Part shown: one piece after another, positions 11,372 to 23,612 of the stretch | Layout: the number at the start of each line of letters is the position of its first letter | Position numbering within the stretch: the stretch's first letter is position 1 | Assembly: GCA_029718625.1 (NCBI GenBank) | Contig: CM056377.1 | Location: 97,208,998-97,272,997 of the forward strand | Direction of reading: 5' to 3' | Length of the DNA: 64,000 nt | Source: Synaphobranchus kaupii | Lineage: Eukaryota > Chordata > Actinopteri > Anguilliformes > Synaphobranchidae | The notes under the pieces: model-generated | Database searches by the model: none | Told to the model about the DNA's origin: nothing | Seen by the model: the letters and a program-made list of their open reading frames with translations, nothing else | Translations under genes and position numbers: made by a program

Positions 11372-12365
11372 AGGGTGATTCTCATGAAACCACCTGAAGC
11401 CATGTCTGTAATGAATTGATACACATATTCACTGAGAATGTAAAATAATTCATTTTAATATTAAAGCACACAATGTTTATTATATGGTTCATTTAATTGT
11501 TTTTAACTTTTATATTATTTTAGTGTTTTTTCAGTAGATTTTTGATCTAAAAATGAATTACCGTAATGCGTCCGGACAAATATTTCAAGGTTTTGCTTTC
11601 TTCCATTAAAAGAAATATTTAATAAAACATATAAAAAACTTTTAAATATTGTTTAGAGCAGTATATATTTACAGACAATAATCATTTCTTGTAGTTTAGA
11701 AAATATGTTATATATAATTTTGGCCAAAACAGGAGTGTCCGAGCACACAGCTTTCATTACCGTAACATTTGTTCACGTGCCTGTCAAAACTACTGTAAGT
11801 TTTATTGGCCCACAATGCACCACGCAGAAGAGAAGATTCAAGATGGCTACAAGGTAAGATTATCTGTGATCTTTTGATATTTAAAGTTTCAACTTTTGTC
11901 TTCTTATACCCCTCTTACCACAGCATAGGGGTACATTACTGTAACAATGTAATATTTCATATTTTTGAAAAAAATATTGATTTAAAACATTACAATATAA
12001 AGGGTATGAGTAGGCATATAGTGACGGTGCATTTTTTTTTTCAAGGTCATCATGGCTTCTGCCATTTTATGCTAGCTAAGCTAAAGAGCATTCATTACCG
12101 TAACACCCATCTTTCATTACCACGTCATATAGTTGCCTGTTACGGTAATGAATTATGATGTTACGGTAATCAATATAAGAATAGTTTCCTATTATTGTCT
12201 GTTAGTTACTATAACAGACCAGTAATCTAACTTTTTTGATATGAAGATCTACAATGGCGGAAGGGAAGAAGGCTGCTACAAGAGCTAGGGTGCAGAAACA
12301 GGGAAAAGCTTTACTGCAATCCCGAGCTACTTGAGGAGTACAGGAGGAAGGAAAGAGAGAGGTAG
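11372..12365 (+). repeat. AT-rich block with ATTACCGTAAT motifs, copy 2, with ORF start remnant
   Basis: The block starts GGTGATTCTCATGAA like copy 1. Motif hits are 11557-11568, 11755-11767, 11934-11949 (one mismatch), 12093-12105, 12115 (half), 12139-12150 and 12160-12170. Past the motifs, an ATG at 12254 opens MAEGKKAATRARVQKQGKA. After a frame change come residues ELLEEYRRKERER and then a GTAGG that could be a splice donor at about 12361. Such basic N-termini occur in fish transposon ORFs, but I cannot name this one. Confidence 0.5.
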
Positions 12366-13522
12366 GCCCACATTTGAAGGGAAAAGAAAGTTTGCATACT
12401 TACATAGTGCTGAAGACAAGCTCATACAGTACCATATGGTAGGAAACTATAGCGCCACCTATAGGTCAATGATTACACTAGATATACAGTAGATGTACAG
12501 TAGACCCCTATATTTTGAGTAGAAGCCAGAAAATTGCCGTACTTGCACATGTGCATACTGACACAGCCTAACACACTACAATGTTGGACGGGCATAGCAG
12601 GAGCCTGCTACTATAATAACTATGCAAGAGAACAGTAGTGTGTTGCTGAAGCATCACACTAACTAGAATGTAAAGTTTATGAATAAACTTTGGTGTGATT
12701 GCTTCAGCTGTATGGATTTTTAAAGTAGCTGTATCCAGATTAAAAAGTTAAAGAGCTGTAGCATCTTAAAACTCATTAAAATCTTAAATTAGTCAGGAGG
12801 AATGGATTATAATGTTCAGTTAGGGCTTTAGAATGTAACAGAATGTTCAGTTAGGATTTTAGAATGTTCACTTACGGCTGGGGGGCAGTTATAGTCAGTG
12901 GGGTAGTTAGTGAGTCTGGGGTAATCATACTGGGGTAATCATACTGGGGTAGTAGGTGAGTGGGGTAGTTATAGTGAGTGGGATAGTAATGGTAAGGAAA
13001 GAGTTAAAATCACAGGGTAATAAAAGGCTTAAAGTGGACATGAAGCACTCTGTAAAGTGGCTCTGGTTCGTTAGCTTGTTACCTTAAATTAGATATGACC
13101 GTGCGTTCAAATCTCAAACCGACCCGTATTTGCTGGTCGTGACATAACTAGGTTGGTCGGGCTCTGCTGCTCAATGTATTCCTATGGAAAATAGCTGACT
13201 TTCAGTGAGCTCAACGATGTATCGTGAGGAAATTTTTTTTTTAAAAGCACAGACGGTCTTTTTCTATTGCCCCAAGATGCTCAAATGAGTATTACCGAAC
13301 AAAACTTAATTTAAAACTTAATTTCCATAAACTGCTTCTGAACCGTTCTGACCATAGCCTACTGCTGTGGCCTGACGAGCCGGCAACTGCAGCGCCGCTG
13401 CATTGCCTTGATAAATGATTTGCGAACTAAAGTCGTGTCTAGCTAATATTGCCTATATAAAAATAAGCGTTAGCTTGTGATGCTAGGTCGCGGTAGGTAT
13501 ATATTTGCAGGCTGTTAACTTA
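12366..13522. other. No gene seen; short G-rich tandem words
   Basis: Between about 12880 and 12990 the words 'ggggtaatcatact' and 'agtggggtagttatagt' repeat imperfectly. The remainder shows no supportable exon. Confidence 0.5.
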
Positions 13523-13524
13523 TA

Positions 13525-14073
13525 CACTGCCTGGCCAAAAAAAAAGTCGCCGATGCACCCGTCATGCATAGTGCCCACTGTACAAGCCTCTGGAGGCAGT
13601 GTTATGATCTGGGGTTGCATCAATTGGTCAGGTCTAGGCTCAGCAATGTTATGCAGCAATAAAATGAAGTCAGCTGAGTACCTGAATGTACTGAATGACC
13701 AGGTTATCCCATCAATGGGCATATTCCAGTACGAGTCCGACAATGCCAAGATTCATCAGGCTCAAATTGTGACAGAGTGGTTCAGGGAGCATGAGGAATC
13801 ATTTTCACACATGAATTGGCCACCAGAGTCCTGACCTTAACCCCATTGAAAGTATTTGGGATGTGCTGGAGAAGACTTTACGGAGTGGTTCGACTCTCCC
13901 GTCGTCAATACAAGATCTTGGCCGAAAATTAATGCAACTCTGGACAGAAATAAATGTTGTGACGTTGCATAAGGTTGTCGAAACAATGCCACGACGAATG
14001 CGCGCCGTAATCAAAGCTAAAGGCGGTTCAACGAAATATTAGAGTGTGTGACTTTTTTTTTGGCCAGGCAGTG
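13525..14073 (+). mobile_element. Non-autonomous Tc1 element, copy 1
   Basis: The inverted ends CACTGCCTGGCCAAAAA and TTTTTGGCCAGGCAGTG are flanked by TA on both sides. At 549 bp it is about a third of a full Tc1 element. The deletion removed the DNA-binding domain and the first catalytic Asp. The copy at 22600-23132 has the same left junction (end followed directly by 'gcacccgtcatgcatagtg'), so they belong to one deleted subfamily. Confidence 0.9.
13549..14042 (+). pseudogene. Tc1/mariner transposase C-terminal half
   Basis: It encodes the C-terminal half of a Tc1 transposase: G-G-S-V-M-I-W-G-C, then [12 protein letters not shown] with the second catalytic Asp. After a frameshift near 13828 it reads [16 protein letters not shown] with the catalytic Glu, ending K-A-K-G-G-S-T-K-Y and TAG at 14040. 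The N-terminal HTH domains and the first catalytic Asp are missing, so no active enzyme is possible. Confidence 0.85.
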
Positions 14074-14075
14074 TA

Positions 14076-15340
14076 TATTTTTTCTTTTTAATTAAAAAAC
14101 ACAAACAAAACCCATTCATATCGTAAATGGTTTTGAATACGAAATGTTCTCAACTGCCCATTGGAACTCATTCCCTGCTGGGAACTACGCATGCACGATA
14201 CTCTGATCAGAGCTTTTTAAATATATAAACAACACATCCTATGCGCGATAGCCTACTAACAATTACATACCGCGGGTTTGTACATTTTTCACATTCTTCT
14301 TTACCTGTCGCCATGATTACCATGGTTCATATACAATAATAAACATACTATAATTTAATATATATTTATAGATGCAAAATACTTCAGACCAACTTTAGGT
14401 AAATGGCACAACACTCGGCTGTTCCTCAGTTCAATCTGTATTCGGGATCTAGTCTACCGCTATGGGGGGCCATTGGGGCACTCAAGATTGCCAATATAAT
14501 ATCCCCAAACCGTGAATATGAGGAAACCTTGTAAAAATCCTCCCGTGCCTTTGCTAACTGTCTTCGACGCCTTTGTAGTTCCACCTCACATTTTTTTAAC
14601 GTTTGGGCTGTATTCTCATAGGCAATCACTATACACATAGCTGCGTATTTCCCTTTCTCTTTGCCACATTGTTTTGTTGGGATCACCATTAGTTGGTGTC
14701 TCGTTTGAAATTATTCAAAAAATTATTTTTATTGGGGAAGGAGTAGTTTTTATTGCATTCCCATATCTTTTGACTTAAACACCGCACCCAAGATATCACC
14801 ACCTAACGTCTCATGGTTACAAGTTGCTACAAGTATCTGTTTTGTTTCACTTTGTTCAACCATGTCGCTATAGTTTCAGTCCAAATTTATGACAGTGAAT
14901 ACGCTTACATGCCTAAGCTAAAGCTATATATTTCTGGTTTAGCGAGTGTACCGCTGGTTACTTATAGCTACACAATGACACGCCAGACTTTGCAGAGTGA
15001 AAACAGTTTCTGCTCTTCAGGCGAACACATCCAATTAACACAAGACAAGACCTTGATTAGCTTACTACCCATATGGAAATGTAATATACTGCAGTATATT
15101 TTAAATATATTGTGAAGATAATTTTGATATATTTACAATATAGTGCAGCATATTCTTTTTCCATAGGGGTAGCTACACCACATACACTGACATATAGGCC
15201 TACACAACGTTATGTTAATGATGAACTGCCCTGTGGTGTTTCACGCAAGTCCCTTTTCCTTATTCAATTATAGCTTAGGCTACTATCACTGACATGGCTA
15301 ACCACTTCTTTACTAATCTGCACCGCAAATTTTAAAGTGA
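14076..15340. other. No gene supported
   Basis: A minus-strand frame at 14426-14689 is open for 87 codons with a coiled-coil-like middle (CEVELQRRRRQLAKARED). I cannot connect it to splice sites or a family, so it is not called. Confidence 0.4.
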
Positions 15341-15800
15341 AGCTCACTTAATAATTGTGAACCTTCCGCGTACCAAATCAAACCACAATTATGTAAGTAT
15401 TTCTGGAACCAAACAACACCGCTACTTTTAAAGCGACCCGTCCTTACAACCACCAGCACTCTGCTACTCTTAAAGTGATCCGTCCTTATATCCACCCACA
15501 CCACAAATTTTGTGAACCTTCCGTGTACCAAATCATACCACAATTATGTAAGTATTTTCTGGAACCAAACAACACCGCTACTTTTAAAGCGACCCGTCCT
15601 TATAACCACCAGCACCGCCACTTTTAAGGTGACTCGTCCGTATAACCCCCCGCACTGCTCCCTTTAGAGTGACTCGTCCTTATAACCACCTGCACCACAA
15701 ATGTGTACCTTCCGTGTACCAAATCATACCACAATTATGTAAGTATTTCTGGAACCAAACAACACCGCTACTTTTAAAGCGACCCATCCTTATAACCATC
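15341..15800. repeat. Tandem repeat, about 155-190 bp units with 40-bp subunits
   Basis: The word 'accttccg' recurs at 15361, 15516 and 15707, followed each time by 'accaaatcataccacaatt'. Shorter units built on 'cttttaaagcgacccgtcc' recur between them and explain the uneven spacing. It is non-coding. Confidence 0.8.
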
Positions 15801-16744
15801 CACCCTTTAGAGTCATCCACCCTATCATCTGTCCTTAACTACCCACACATACAATGATGCCAACTGATACTTACTATTACCCACTTACACTTACAGATTA
15901 CTAACTGCCATGTCCTTTCCAATGTTACCACCCTTCTACCGCTTATGCTACCTAGTGAGGAGCTCTACCACTGAGCCACATGGATTTTAACCCCATAAAA
16001 GAATGATGAAACCTTAACACTGCCACCTTAATTACAAACTTAAAATAACCACATTACAAACTTAACACTGGCACATTAATGACAAACTCTATCGTCAGTT
16101 GTTACGACAAAGTCCTGCCCACGCTGTTATTCCTACAAAAATACAGAACAGGAGTCACCTCCAATTTGAACCAAGGAAAATCAACACCTAATGAGGATGG
16201 TAAAGTTTTCCAATAAAATAGATACTCAACCTCTCGTTGATTTTGTTGGTCCAAGTGGAGGATGTTTCCTGTCCCTTCGTGGTCGCCAAAACTGTTAGTA
16301 TTCTTCCGTGGAACCAAATGCAGGACGATGAAGAACACACTGACGACTTCTCTTAAGAGAATTGAGGTTTGTTTACAATGCGCAAGGGAGAGACACAGTC
16401 AGAACATATGGGTTGCCTGTGCTGAGAATATCTCTGAAGAACTGAAGTGTGTGTGTGGTTTAAATACAGTTCCTAGCATTACATTTCAAAGGGTTGATAC
16501 AGTGAATACACATGCATGTCTGGAGACAACTGGTTTAGGCCCACCCAACCAGAAATGTGCCATTAGCAGTGGTATGCTATAGACCCTATAGAAATGTAAA
16601 TGGATGGTTGATGGTTGGAGCTGGCTAGGGCCAAGGTGGAGAGACATATAGAGACATGCAATATACGGAATAGTCTAGCCAGTTGAGGTTAATACAATAC
16701 AGTATACCTTGTGTAATGATGGAAACCTGGGAACCTAACAACAC
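15801..16744. other. No gene seen
   Basis: No splice-bounded exon, terminal repeat or RNA gene is recognisable here. Confidence 0.45.
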
Positions 16745-18148
16745 CAACTGTGAAAGTTCCAGTGGCTTAGTGGTTAAGGCATTGTACTACCATGTAGAAG
16801 GTTGGTGGTTCGTTCCCCACATGTCACCAACGTTTCTTTTTGAGGCACACAATGTGCACGTCATGCTAAGAATGCTCTTTTGACATAAAACAAGTTAGGC
16901 TAAGGCTAAGAAATTTCACAATATTAACAGTTAACTGTTTGGATTATGAAGTCAGTAAGCCAACACAATCTGATACCGCAACACAAAAGTCTTATTTGGC
17001 CTCCACATTTCTGTTAACCTGTTTTGGCCTAGTGGTTACAATCTTGGCTTTCCATGTGTGAGGTCAGTGGTTTGATTCCAGCTTGGTACCAATGGCTAAG
17101 TTAATGTTTGTCAAAACTATTGTGCAAATACTATGCTTCTTTTAATGTTGTTTTCACATTAAGAAACACGTTTTTATTGCAAAGGTTAAGAAATTTAACA
17201 ATATCTGTTAACTGTTTGAATTATGAAGTCAGTAAGCCAACACAATCTGATACCGCAACCCAAAAGTCTTATTTGGTCTCCACGTTTCTGTTAACCTGCT
17301 TTGGCTTTGTGGTTACAATCTTGGCCTTCCATGCATTAGGTTAGTGGTTCAATTCCTGCTTGGTACCAATGGCTAAGTTAATGTTTGGCAAAATTATTGT
17401 ACAAATGCTACGCATATTTTAATGTTCTTTTCACAGTAACAAACACCTTTTTATTGCAAAGGTTAAGAAATTGAGTATTAACTGTTCACTGTTTCACTTG
17501 TACTTAAAAGACGTTAATGGCCACCGACATTGTCCAGTATCTTACCATAATACCAACCAACGAAAGATTTACCGCAGGTCACGTTTACACAGTTGGCTAT
17601 GGGAACAAGTATCCATTTGTCAGACACAGAAAATAAAGTTTTCACGCAAAATATGATCTGGTACAGAGCGCGTTGTTGCAGTAATGTAAAAAATGTATTC
17701 ATAACTGTGCCATTGGCTACGTGTTTTGAACTAACATTTCTTTTCAAACATCGTCACTCGTCTCAATCTCAAACAAAAGCTGACAAAAACGTCGGTTTAT
17801 GTGTAGGCCTACATATGTTGTTCTGTTGCGGTTTAGCGGGCAAGATTCCTTGATTCATTTGCAACAAAGAGGATGTGCACTTCAGCTCTGTTCGGGTTGC
17901 GGTTTTCACACATAACACAATGTCACTATAAAAATGTAGGCTACTAGGAAAAATAAAAATGTACGATAATACGCAAGCCCTTACGGGATCGGGTTTAGAT
18001 ACCATCAACAATGGCAAAAGCCCTGATTAGAACCAAACATTTGCTTTTTGGGTCAATCCCATCTAGAGCGGTTTACCATTTTGCAGTCTCTGTGTTTGAC
18101 AAATGCTGCTCATGCCGTTCGGTCCCTGGGAATCGCTGCTTGCAGCTA
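16745..18148 (+). repeat. Composite repeat with three tRNA-like heads, copy 1
   Basis: This block and 25220-26339 are two copies of one repeat in the same orientation. They start at 'ccaactgtgaaagtt' and end at 'gaatcgctgcttgcagcta'. The first half holds pol III promoter-like units: A box at about 16763 with B box at about 16808; A box 17025-17035 with B box 17069-17079; A box 17302-17312 with B box 17346-17356. The second half is shared non-coding sequence. Copy 1 has one unit more than copy 2, the extra unit being about 277 bp. This looks like a tRNA-derived SINE-type element rather than a tRNA gene, since no cloverleaf is intact. Confidence 0.75.
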
Positions 18149-18930
18149 TATTTATTATTATTATTATAGTTATTAGTCTGTTGTATTTTTCATAACGGTT
18201 TGTACACATGATAATGTTAACAGCAAGAGCTGCAATCATAGGCATACACTTTATTTCAACTTTGGAGAGACACACTGCTGGACCACCTAGTCTCGCATAG
18301 TCAAATGTTAAGTCTCACAAGCATAGGCTACAATCTAGTCGGGACCAATTCATATGAAAATATTGACAGTGACATGTCTTCCTCTCTCCTCCCAAACCTA
18401 CGCGTATAGCCTAGTTAACGGGCCACAATATTGGGTCTCACAGTGCCTATCACACAAATAAATCGTATGCATGCGTGTCTAATATGTCCATTTGTGAAGG
18501 TAATGGTAAAATAAAGGTAATTGGTAAAATATTCTTATGTCTGAAAAAAATTTGTTCGTCCTGCAGTACAGCTGCATAGCCACAAGGAAATGGTCGTACG
18601 CCTCCTCTAGAGTTGGCGTACGCATAAGGACGTTTTCACGTCAGTTTCAAGTTTTATAAATCTCAATTTGTGCGTTGATTTTCACATAAGATCAAATCTA
18701 GTGAATTTACGATCAAATCAGTGTGTACGACCATTTTATACATGAGACCCCAGGTCTCCAGGTAATGCAGAACTCTGTGGGTCCAAAGGAAAGATGGCTA
18801 CCTACTGGCCTGCCAACAACACTTTCCAGCAGACACCCTTGCATGAACACAACCTTGAAGAAATAAACTACAGAGCCATAAAAATTTCATAGATTATTTA
18901 TTTTGGTGCATTCCAAAGGACCTTTCATGA
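18149..18930. other. No gene seen; possible short repeat end
   Basis: Nothing coding is supported. The stretch 18595-18755, rich in 'gtacg' and 'tttataaatctcaattt', resembles the end of a dispersed fish repeat, but I cannot define its limits. Confidence 0.35.
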
Positions 18931-19925
18931 ATAGAATAGAAAAAAACTTTATTAATCCCCGAAGGGAAATTGCATTGTTATAGCAGCAACATTAAAACAC
19001 AATAAAAACACAACAAACGGTACCAACACAACAGATGCAAACACAGAGTGCTATAGTGATTAAAACAGGTGACTGGACAGATAAATAGACATATGAATAA
19101 ATAATAAATAGGTATGTATGCTGACTGTGATGATTTAGCCAGTCCTGGCAAAGGAGGAAGAGTTGTACAGTTTTATTGCTCTTGGCAGGAATGATCTCCT
19201 GTGCCGCTCCCTGAGACAGCGGGGTTGAATCAGTCTGTTGCTCTGACTTCGGGAGCTCCTCAGCCTGCCTATCATGTCATGGAGGGGGTGGGAGGGGTTG
19301 TGCATGATCGCCACCAGTTTGGCCAGCTGTCTCTTCTCCACCACCTCCTCCAGTGTGACCAGCTTAGAGCCTATAACATTGCCACACTTCTTTATAAGTT
19401 TGTTGAGCCTGTTGCTGTCCCTTGCTTTGATGCCAACGCCCCAGCACACCACCGCAAAGAAGATGGCACTCGCAACAACAGACCGATAAAAAATGTGTAG
19501 CATCTTCTGGCAGACATTGAGAGACCTGAGCCTTCTGAGGAAGTACAGCCGGCTCATGCCTTTCCTGTAGATGGCCTCGGTGTTGGTAGACCACTCCAGC
19601 TGGTCATTCAGATGAACTCCCAGGTACTTGTAGGTCTTAACAATCTCTACGTTATTGCCACTGATGCAGACTGGAGCAGGTGGGCTCTTGCTCTTTCTAA
19701 AGTCCACCACAATCTCCTTGGTTTTGGCCACATTTAGTAGCAGGTGGTTTTCCCCAGACCACTTCACAAAGCGGTCCACCAGGCCCCTATACTCCCCCTC
19801 CCATCCACCCTCCACACATCCCACAATAGCAGTGTCATCCGAGAATTTCTGTACATGGCAGGATTCAGAGGAGTAGCTGAAATCCGATGTGTAGAGGGTG
19901 AACAGGAAAGGAGACAGCACAGCCA
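18931..19925 (-). mobile_element. 5'-truncated non-LTR retrotransposon (L2/CR1-like)
   Basis: The minus strand carries the 3' part of a LINE: reverse-transcriptase C-terminus, a 3' UTR of about 200 bp, and a tail reading 'ttcccttcggggattaata' before a short T/A-rich end. The 5' break is at about 19925, inside the RT palm. Such truncation is the normal result of incomplete target-primed reverse transcription. Confidence 0.85.
19135..19925 (-). pseudogene. LINE reverse transcriptase, C-terminal part
   Basis: The frame is open from the 5' break to the TAA at 19135. It starts within V-L-S-P-F-L-F-T-L-Y-T-S-D-F, followed by QKFSDDTAIVG, where F-S-D-D is the RT catalytic box (usual form F/Y-A-D-D). 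Then come the thumb region with T-K-E-I-V-V-D-F and YKYLGVHLN, a LYFLRRLRS motif, and the usual C-terminus with P-R-A-I-K-L-Y-N-S-S. The endonuclease and the first RT blocks are absent. Because there is no internal stop, the insertion is probably not very old. It cannot make a working enzyme. Confidence 0.85.
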
Positions 19926-22597
19926 TTTTATGAAGATTTTCCACAGCAAAATTGCAACAGGACAGCAGTGGTATGGTACTAACAGAAATGTAAGTCTTCT
20001 TTTTCACAAGGACAAGCATACAAAATACAATTTGATGGCTGTAAGGAGCCACAGCTCTGGAGTTCCCTATATGTCAAACATGGGACAACTACTGTTCTTA
20101 TGGTCATACAAATTCTGTCTCTGGTTGTGTGCAATGTCATATTCTGGTACTCTTACTGCAAACTACCTGATCCAATGGAAAAAAAAAACTTGGGTTATGC
20201 CATGTAGATTGAAAAATATGATAAACAAATGATAACAATTGAATAATTTTTATGAATAATAATATCTTGTTTCTCCCCATACAATGCAATATTTAGAAAA
20301 TTTGTATTTTCAGCTGTGGAACTGTCAGTTCCTTTTTCCTGTAGTGTGACTCTAAATAGCTAGCTAATACATTTCATGTGTTTTCCCTGAACCTGGAAAA
20401 TGATTACAAAATCAACAAACATACTGTGCAGTTTTTCTGGTGCTTGGGTAAATAGTTACTAAAGAATAACCCCATACCCACCCTGAGTACCCTGTCCTAT
20501 TTAGGCAATGCACATTTATTTCTGTATATACCCTATGTCAGTATTTTTATTTTCTTATTGTCAGTTCTTTGTAATATGAACATGAAATAATTGGCAGATC
20601 TTGATTATGAAGGTTTTATTTCTTCTGTAAGATATTTATTCAGAGCTGTTAGGCAGAGAGAATTCTCCCCTCATAATGACCAGGCAACACGAGGCATATC
20701 CATATCAGAGATGAGATTTATTTCTGCAGAAATTCCGCACTACTTATACACAGCAAGGTGGATGAGACTGAACTGAAGAAAGTAGGGCAGTCTCTACTTT
20801 CTATAATCAAGTTGTATGTTTCACTTATAGCATGCATAATTCTAAATCTGAACGGTAAATGGTTAATACATAAGCACATAGAAAAATTCAATAAAGTAAA
20901 TGATTGGCTACATCGAATACATATCATGACTACAGAATAAAGACCTCTAACGTTATCCAATATTCTTAGGCTTATATAAAATGCTCTGAATCAGGAACTA
21001 GCATACAACTTTGTTTCGCCTGGTTCTAACATGTTATGAAAATTTCAGAGAACATTGCATCAGACACTGTTTCTCCTGGTATGGCAAGGGAGAGAGTAAA
21101 AGAAGGACCAAGTTCATCCACCTGGACTCCTGAGAACATGAGAGAGAAAAACACACACAGATACATATATCTTAACAACTCCTGGTTGTCCTTGGGAAGC
21201 TTGGTGCCAGGAGTCAGAGGCCCCAGTGGAAAGATTGATAATTTAATGCAGCTCATACTTTAGTCGTAATAAAGATATTTGCCACCCTTCAGAGCATTAC
21301 ATATACAATGCATTCTTTTTTTAAACTTTCCTTTTTTAAAACATCTCCAGGTGACAGACTTAATTTCCTTTTCCTGGTCATTTTTACATTGTAATTTGCT
21401 TTTAGTTTAATGCATGGATGTGTGTTCAGAAGCCATAGGAGAGGCTCAGTAGCCATTTCATATTGATCTTGTAGAACACGATGCATGAAAGAATCAGATG
21501 GGAAATATTGTTAAACAGATTATACTTAGAATCTGTATTTTTACCAGCTTATTCATAAAAGGGTTTCCAAGTCTGACACATTCAGAGTGACACTCACGCT
21601 TTCAGGCTTAATCTCATGTGCTCTCGAGAAATTCCATGATAGATCAATTCACAGATTTTCAAAAAATCTATTCACAGATCTATTAGATCACTTGACTTCC
21701 GCACTGCACAGTCACATCATATCAAAGCCATATGTATACCTGCTCTACCTGTTTGACTTTCTTTGATTTGATTAATTAATGTGACGTCAACAGATAGTTG
21801 ATTGTTGATTAGCTAAAAAACGTTTTTGCAATTTATTGTCTATCAATATATTACAAATGATATATACTAAAAAATGTGAAAAATGTCTTATTTTCTTAAA
21901 ACAAAGGTAAAAACGATATGCGTGATAATTTAAGATGTGTGCATGTGCATGCATGCACGCAAGATATAATCTCATCCAGATAGTATCAACGTTGGCAACA
22001 CTGGTTCATAATTGTATACATTATACATTTGTACATTGCAGACAAGTTAAGTGAAGTATGATATCTGGAGCTTGGTTATAAATGTTCTACCCTGGCAGAA
22101 ATTAAAGTAGAATTAAAAGAAATATAACAGAAGACATAATGAAGTCAAGAAATATAAATCCATGTTGTTTTCTATAATATGTTTGTATATTCATTATTAT
22201 CTTAAGACAATATCAAGGTAACAGTTGGCATCAGTGAGGTCCCAGTCCTAGAAGTTAACACAAAGCAAAGTGGTAAATAAATAGTTTTCAATCAAATGTA
22301 ATTTTTACTGTTAAAAGTACTGTTTGATTGAATTACATATGCCATTAAACAGTGTAAATGTTTTTAACTGGATTTGACTGATTATCTCTAATTAAAAAGA
22401 AGCATGTCAACAGGTTGGTCATACTCACATATTCGCTCAAGTAAATGAGCGATAGTCTTTGCCTGTAAACCAATAAAGAAAAGATATTGGTAATTTCATA
22501 GAGAAAGAGGAATGCCATTGTTTACCGGTCTCTTGGCTGTAGAATATGTTTATACATTCCTGCAGAAGCCTTTAAAAATCTCGTACAATAAAAAATA
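19926..22597. other. No gene supported; one candidate micro-exon
   Basis: The 2.7 kb has many short ORFs but none with a domain. At 22429-22462 (minus) a 34-nt segment has a good pyrimidine tract plus CAG before it and GTGAGT after it. Read through, it gives AKTIAHLLERI. This alone is too little to call a gene. Confidence 0.4.
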
Positions 22598-22599
22598 TA

Positions 22600-23132
22600 G
22601 ACTGCCTGACCAAAAAAAAAGTTGCACACTCTAATATTTCGTTGGACCGCCTTTAGCTTTGATTATGGCACGCATTCGTCCTGGCATTGTTTCGACAACC
22701 TTATGTAACGTCACAACACTTATTTCCATCTAGAGTTGCCTGAATTTTTGGCCGAGATCTTGTATTGACGACTGGAGAATCGAACCACTCCGTAAAGTCT
22801 TCTCCGGCACATCCCAAAGACTTTCAATGGTGTTAAGGTCAGGACTCTGGTGGCCAATTCATGTGTGAAAATGCTCCTTGAACCACTCTTTCACAATTTG
22901 AGCCTGATGAATCTTGGCATTGTCGTCCTGGACTATGCCCATTGATGGGATAACCTGGTCATTCAGTACATTAAGGTATTCAGCTGACTTCATTTTATTG
23001 CTGCATAATGTTGCCGAGCCTAGACCTGACCAATTGAAGCAACCCCAGATCATAACACTGCTTGCAGAGGCTTGTACAGTGGACACTATGCATGACGGGT
23101 GCAATGCTGACTTTTTTTTTGGCCAGGCAGTG
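22600..23132 (-). mobile_element. Non-autonomous Tc1 element, copy 2
   Basis: The inverted ends GACTGCCTGACCAAAAA and TTTTTGGCCAGGCAGTG are flanked by TA. The orientation is opposite to the copy at 13525-14073 and the internal deletion is the same. On the minus strand it encodes the same transposase remnant with [15 protein letters not shown] (second catalytic Asp kept), then shifts frame near 22865. The remaining C-terminal segment is readable only in pieces. Confidence 0.9.
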
Positions 23133-23439
23133 TAGTGGTGCAAAAATAAAAACATAATCCTAAGGATTAATGTTAAACCACCAATATGACTTGAGCCCTG
23201 CCCTGGCACTTTCTGAGCTGTGATCCCTCTTCTCGGTCTGTTACCCTTTCTGTATTTCTAAGTATGAATAAAGCAAAACTGATAGATAAATAAAGAAAAT
23301 AAAATATTGTTCAAAGTCCTTATATGCAATCTAAACATGACGTCTGGGCAATTTATGATGTGCAATTTTGAACAAAGTTAAAGTACAATGAAGCAAGGGA
23401 GCTGGAATACTTAAGGAATTCTATATTTTACATTAGGAA

Positions 23440-23612
23440 ATAATTTGGTACAAATTGTAGATCTTACTTTTCACATTGACATCGACTTTCACATGAGATT
23501 TTTAGGTTGAATACCAGCAAAAAAAAACATGATTAAATCTATTTTAATGAAATGTCCATATGAAAAAAATATGAAAAAGTCTAAGGGGGCTGAATACTTT
23601 TCCAATCCACTG
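23440..23612. mobile_element. Possible Tc1-type right end
   Basis: The sequence ends 'ctgaatacttttccaatcca' followed by CTGTA, the form of a terminal repeat of another fish Tc1 family. No matching left end was found nearby, so this is a remnant at best. Confidence 0.4.

Noticed and set aside
11125..11424. Minus-strand LVLVLV ORF resembling a membrane protein
   Set aside because: It is the reverse reading of a GGACTAGGACGA repeat that encodes the Gly/Arg-rich start of a transposase on the plus strand.
14426..14689. 87-codon minus-strand ORF with a basic coiled-coil-like part
   Set aside because: No splice sites, homologues or conserved motif that I recognise. Length alone is not enough.
19744..20232. 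162-codon plus-strand ORF
   Set aside because: A shadow of the LINE reverse-transcriptase frame on the minus strand over most of its length.
21026..21263. Overlapping 75-76-codon ORFs on both strands
   Set aside because: Neither shows a domain or splice context. One cannot be preferred over the other.
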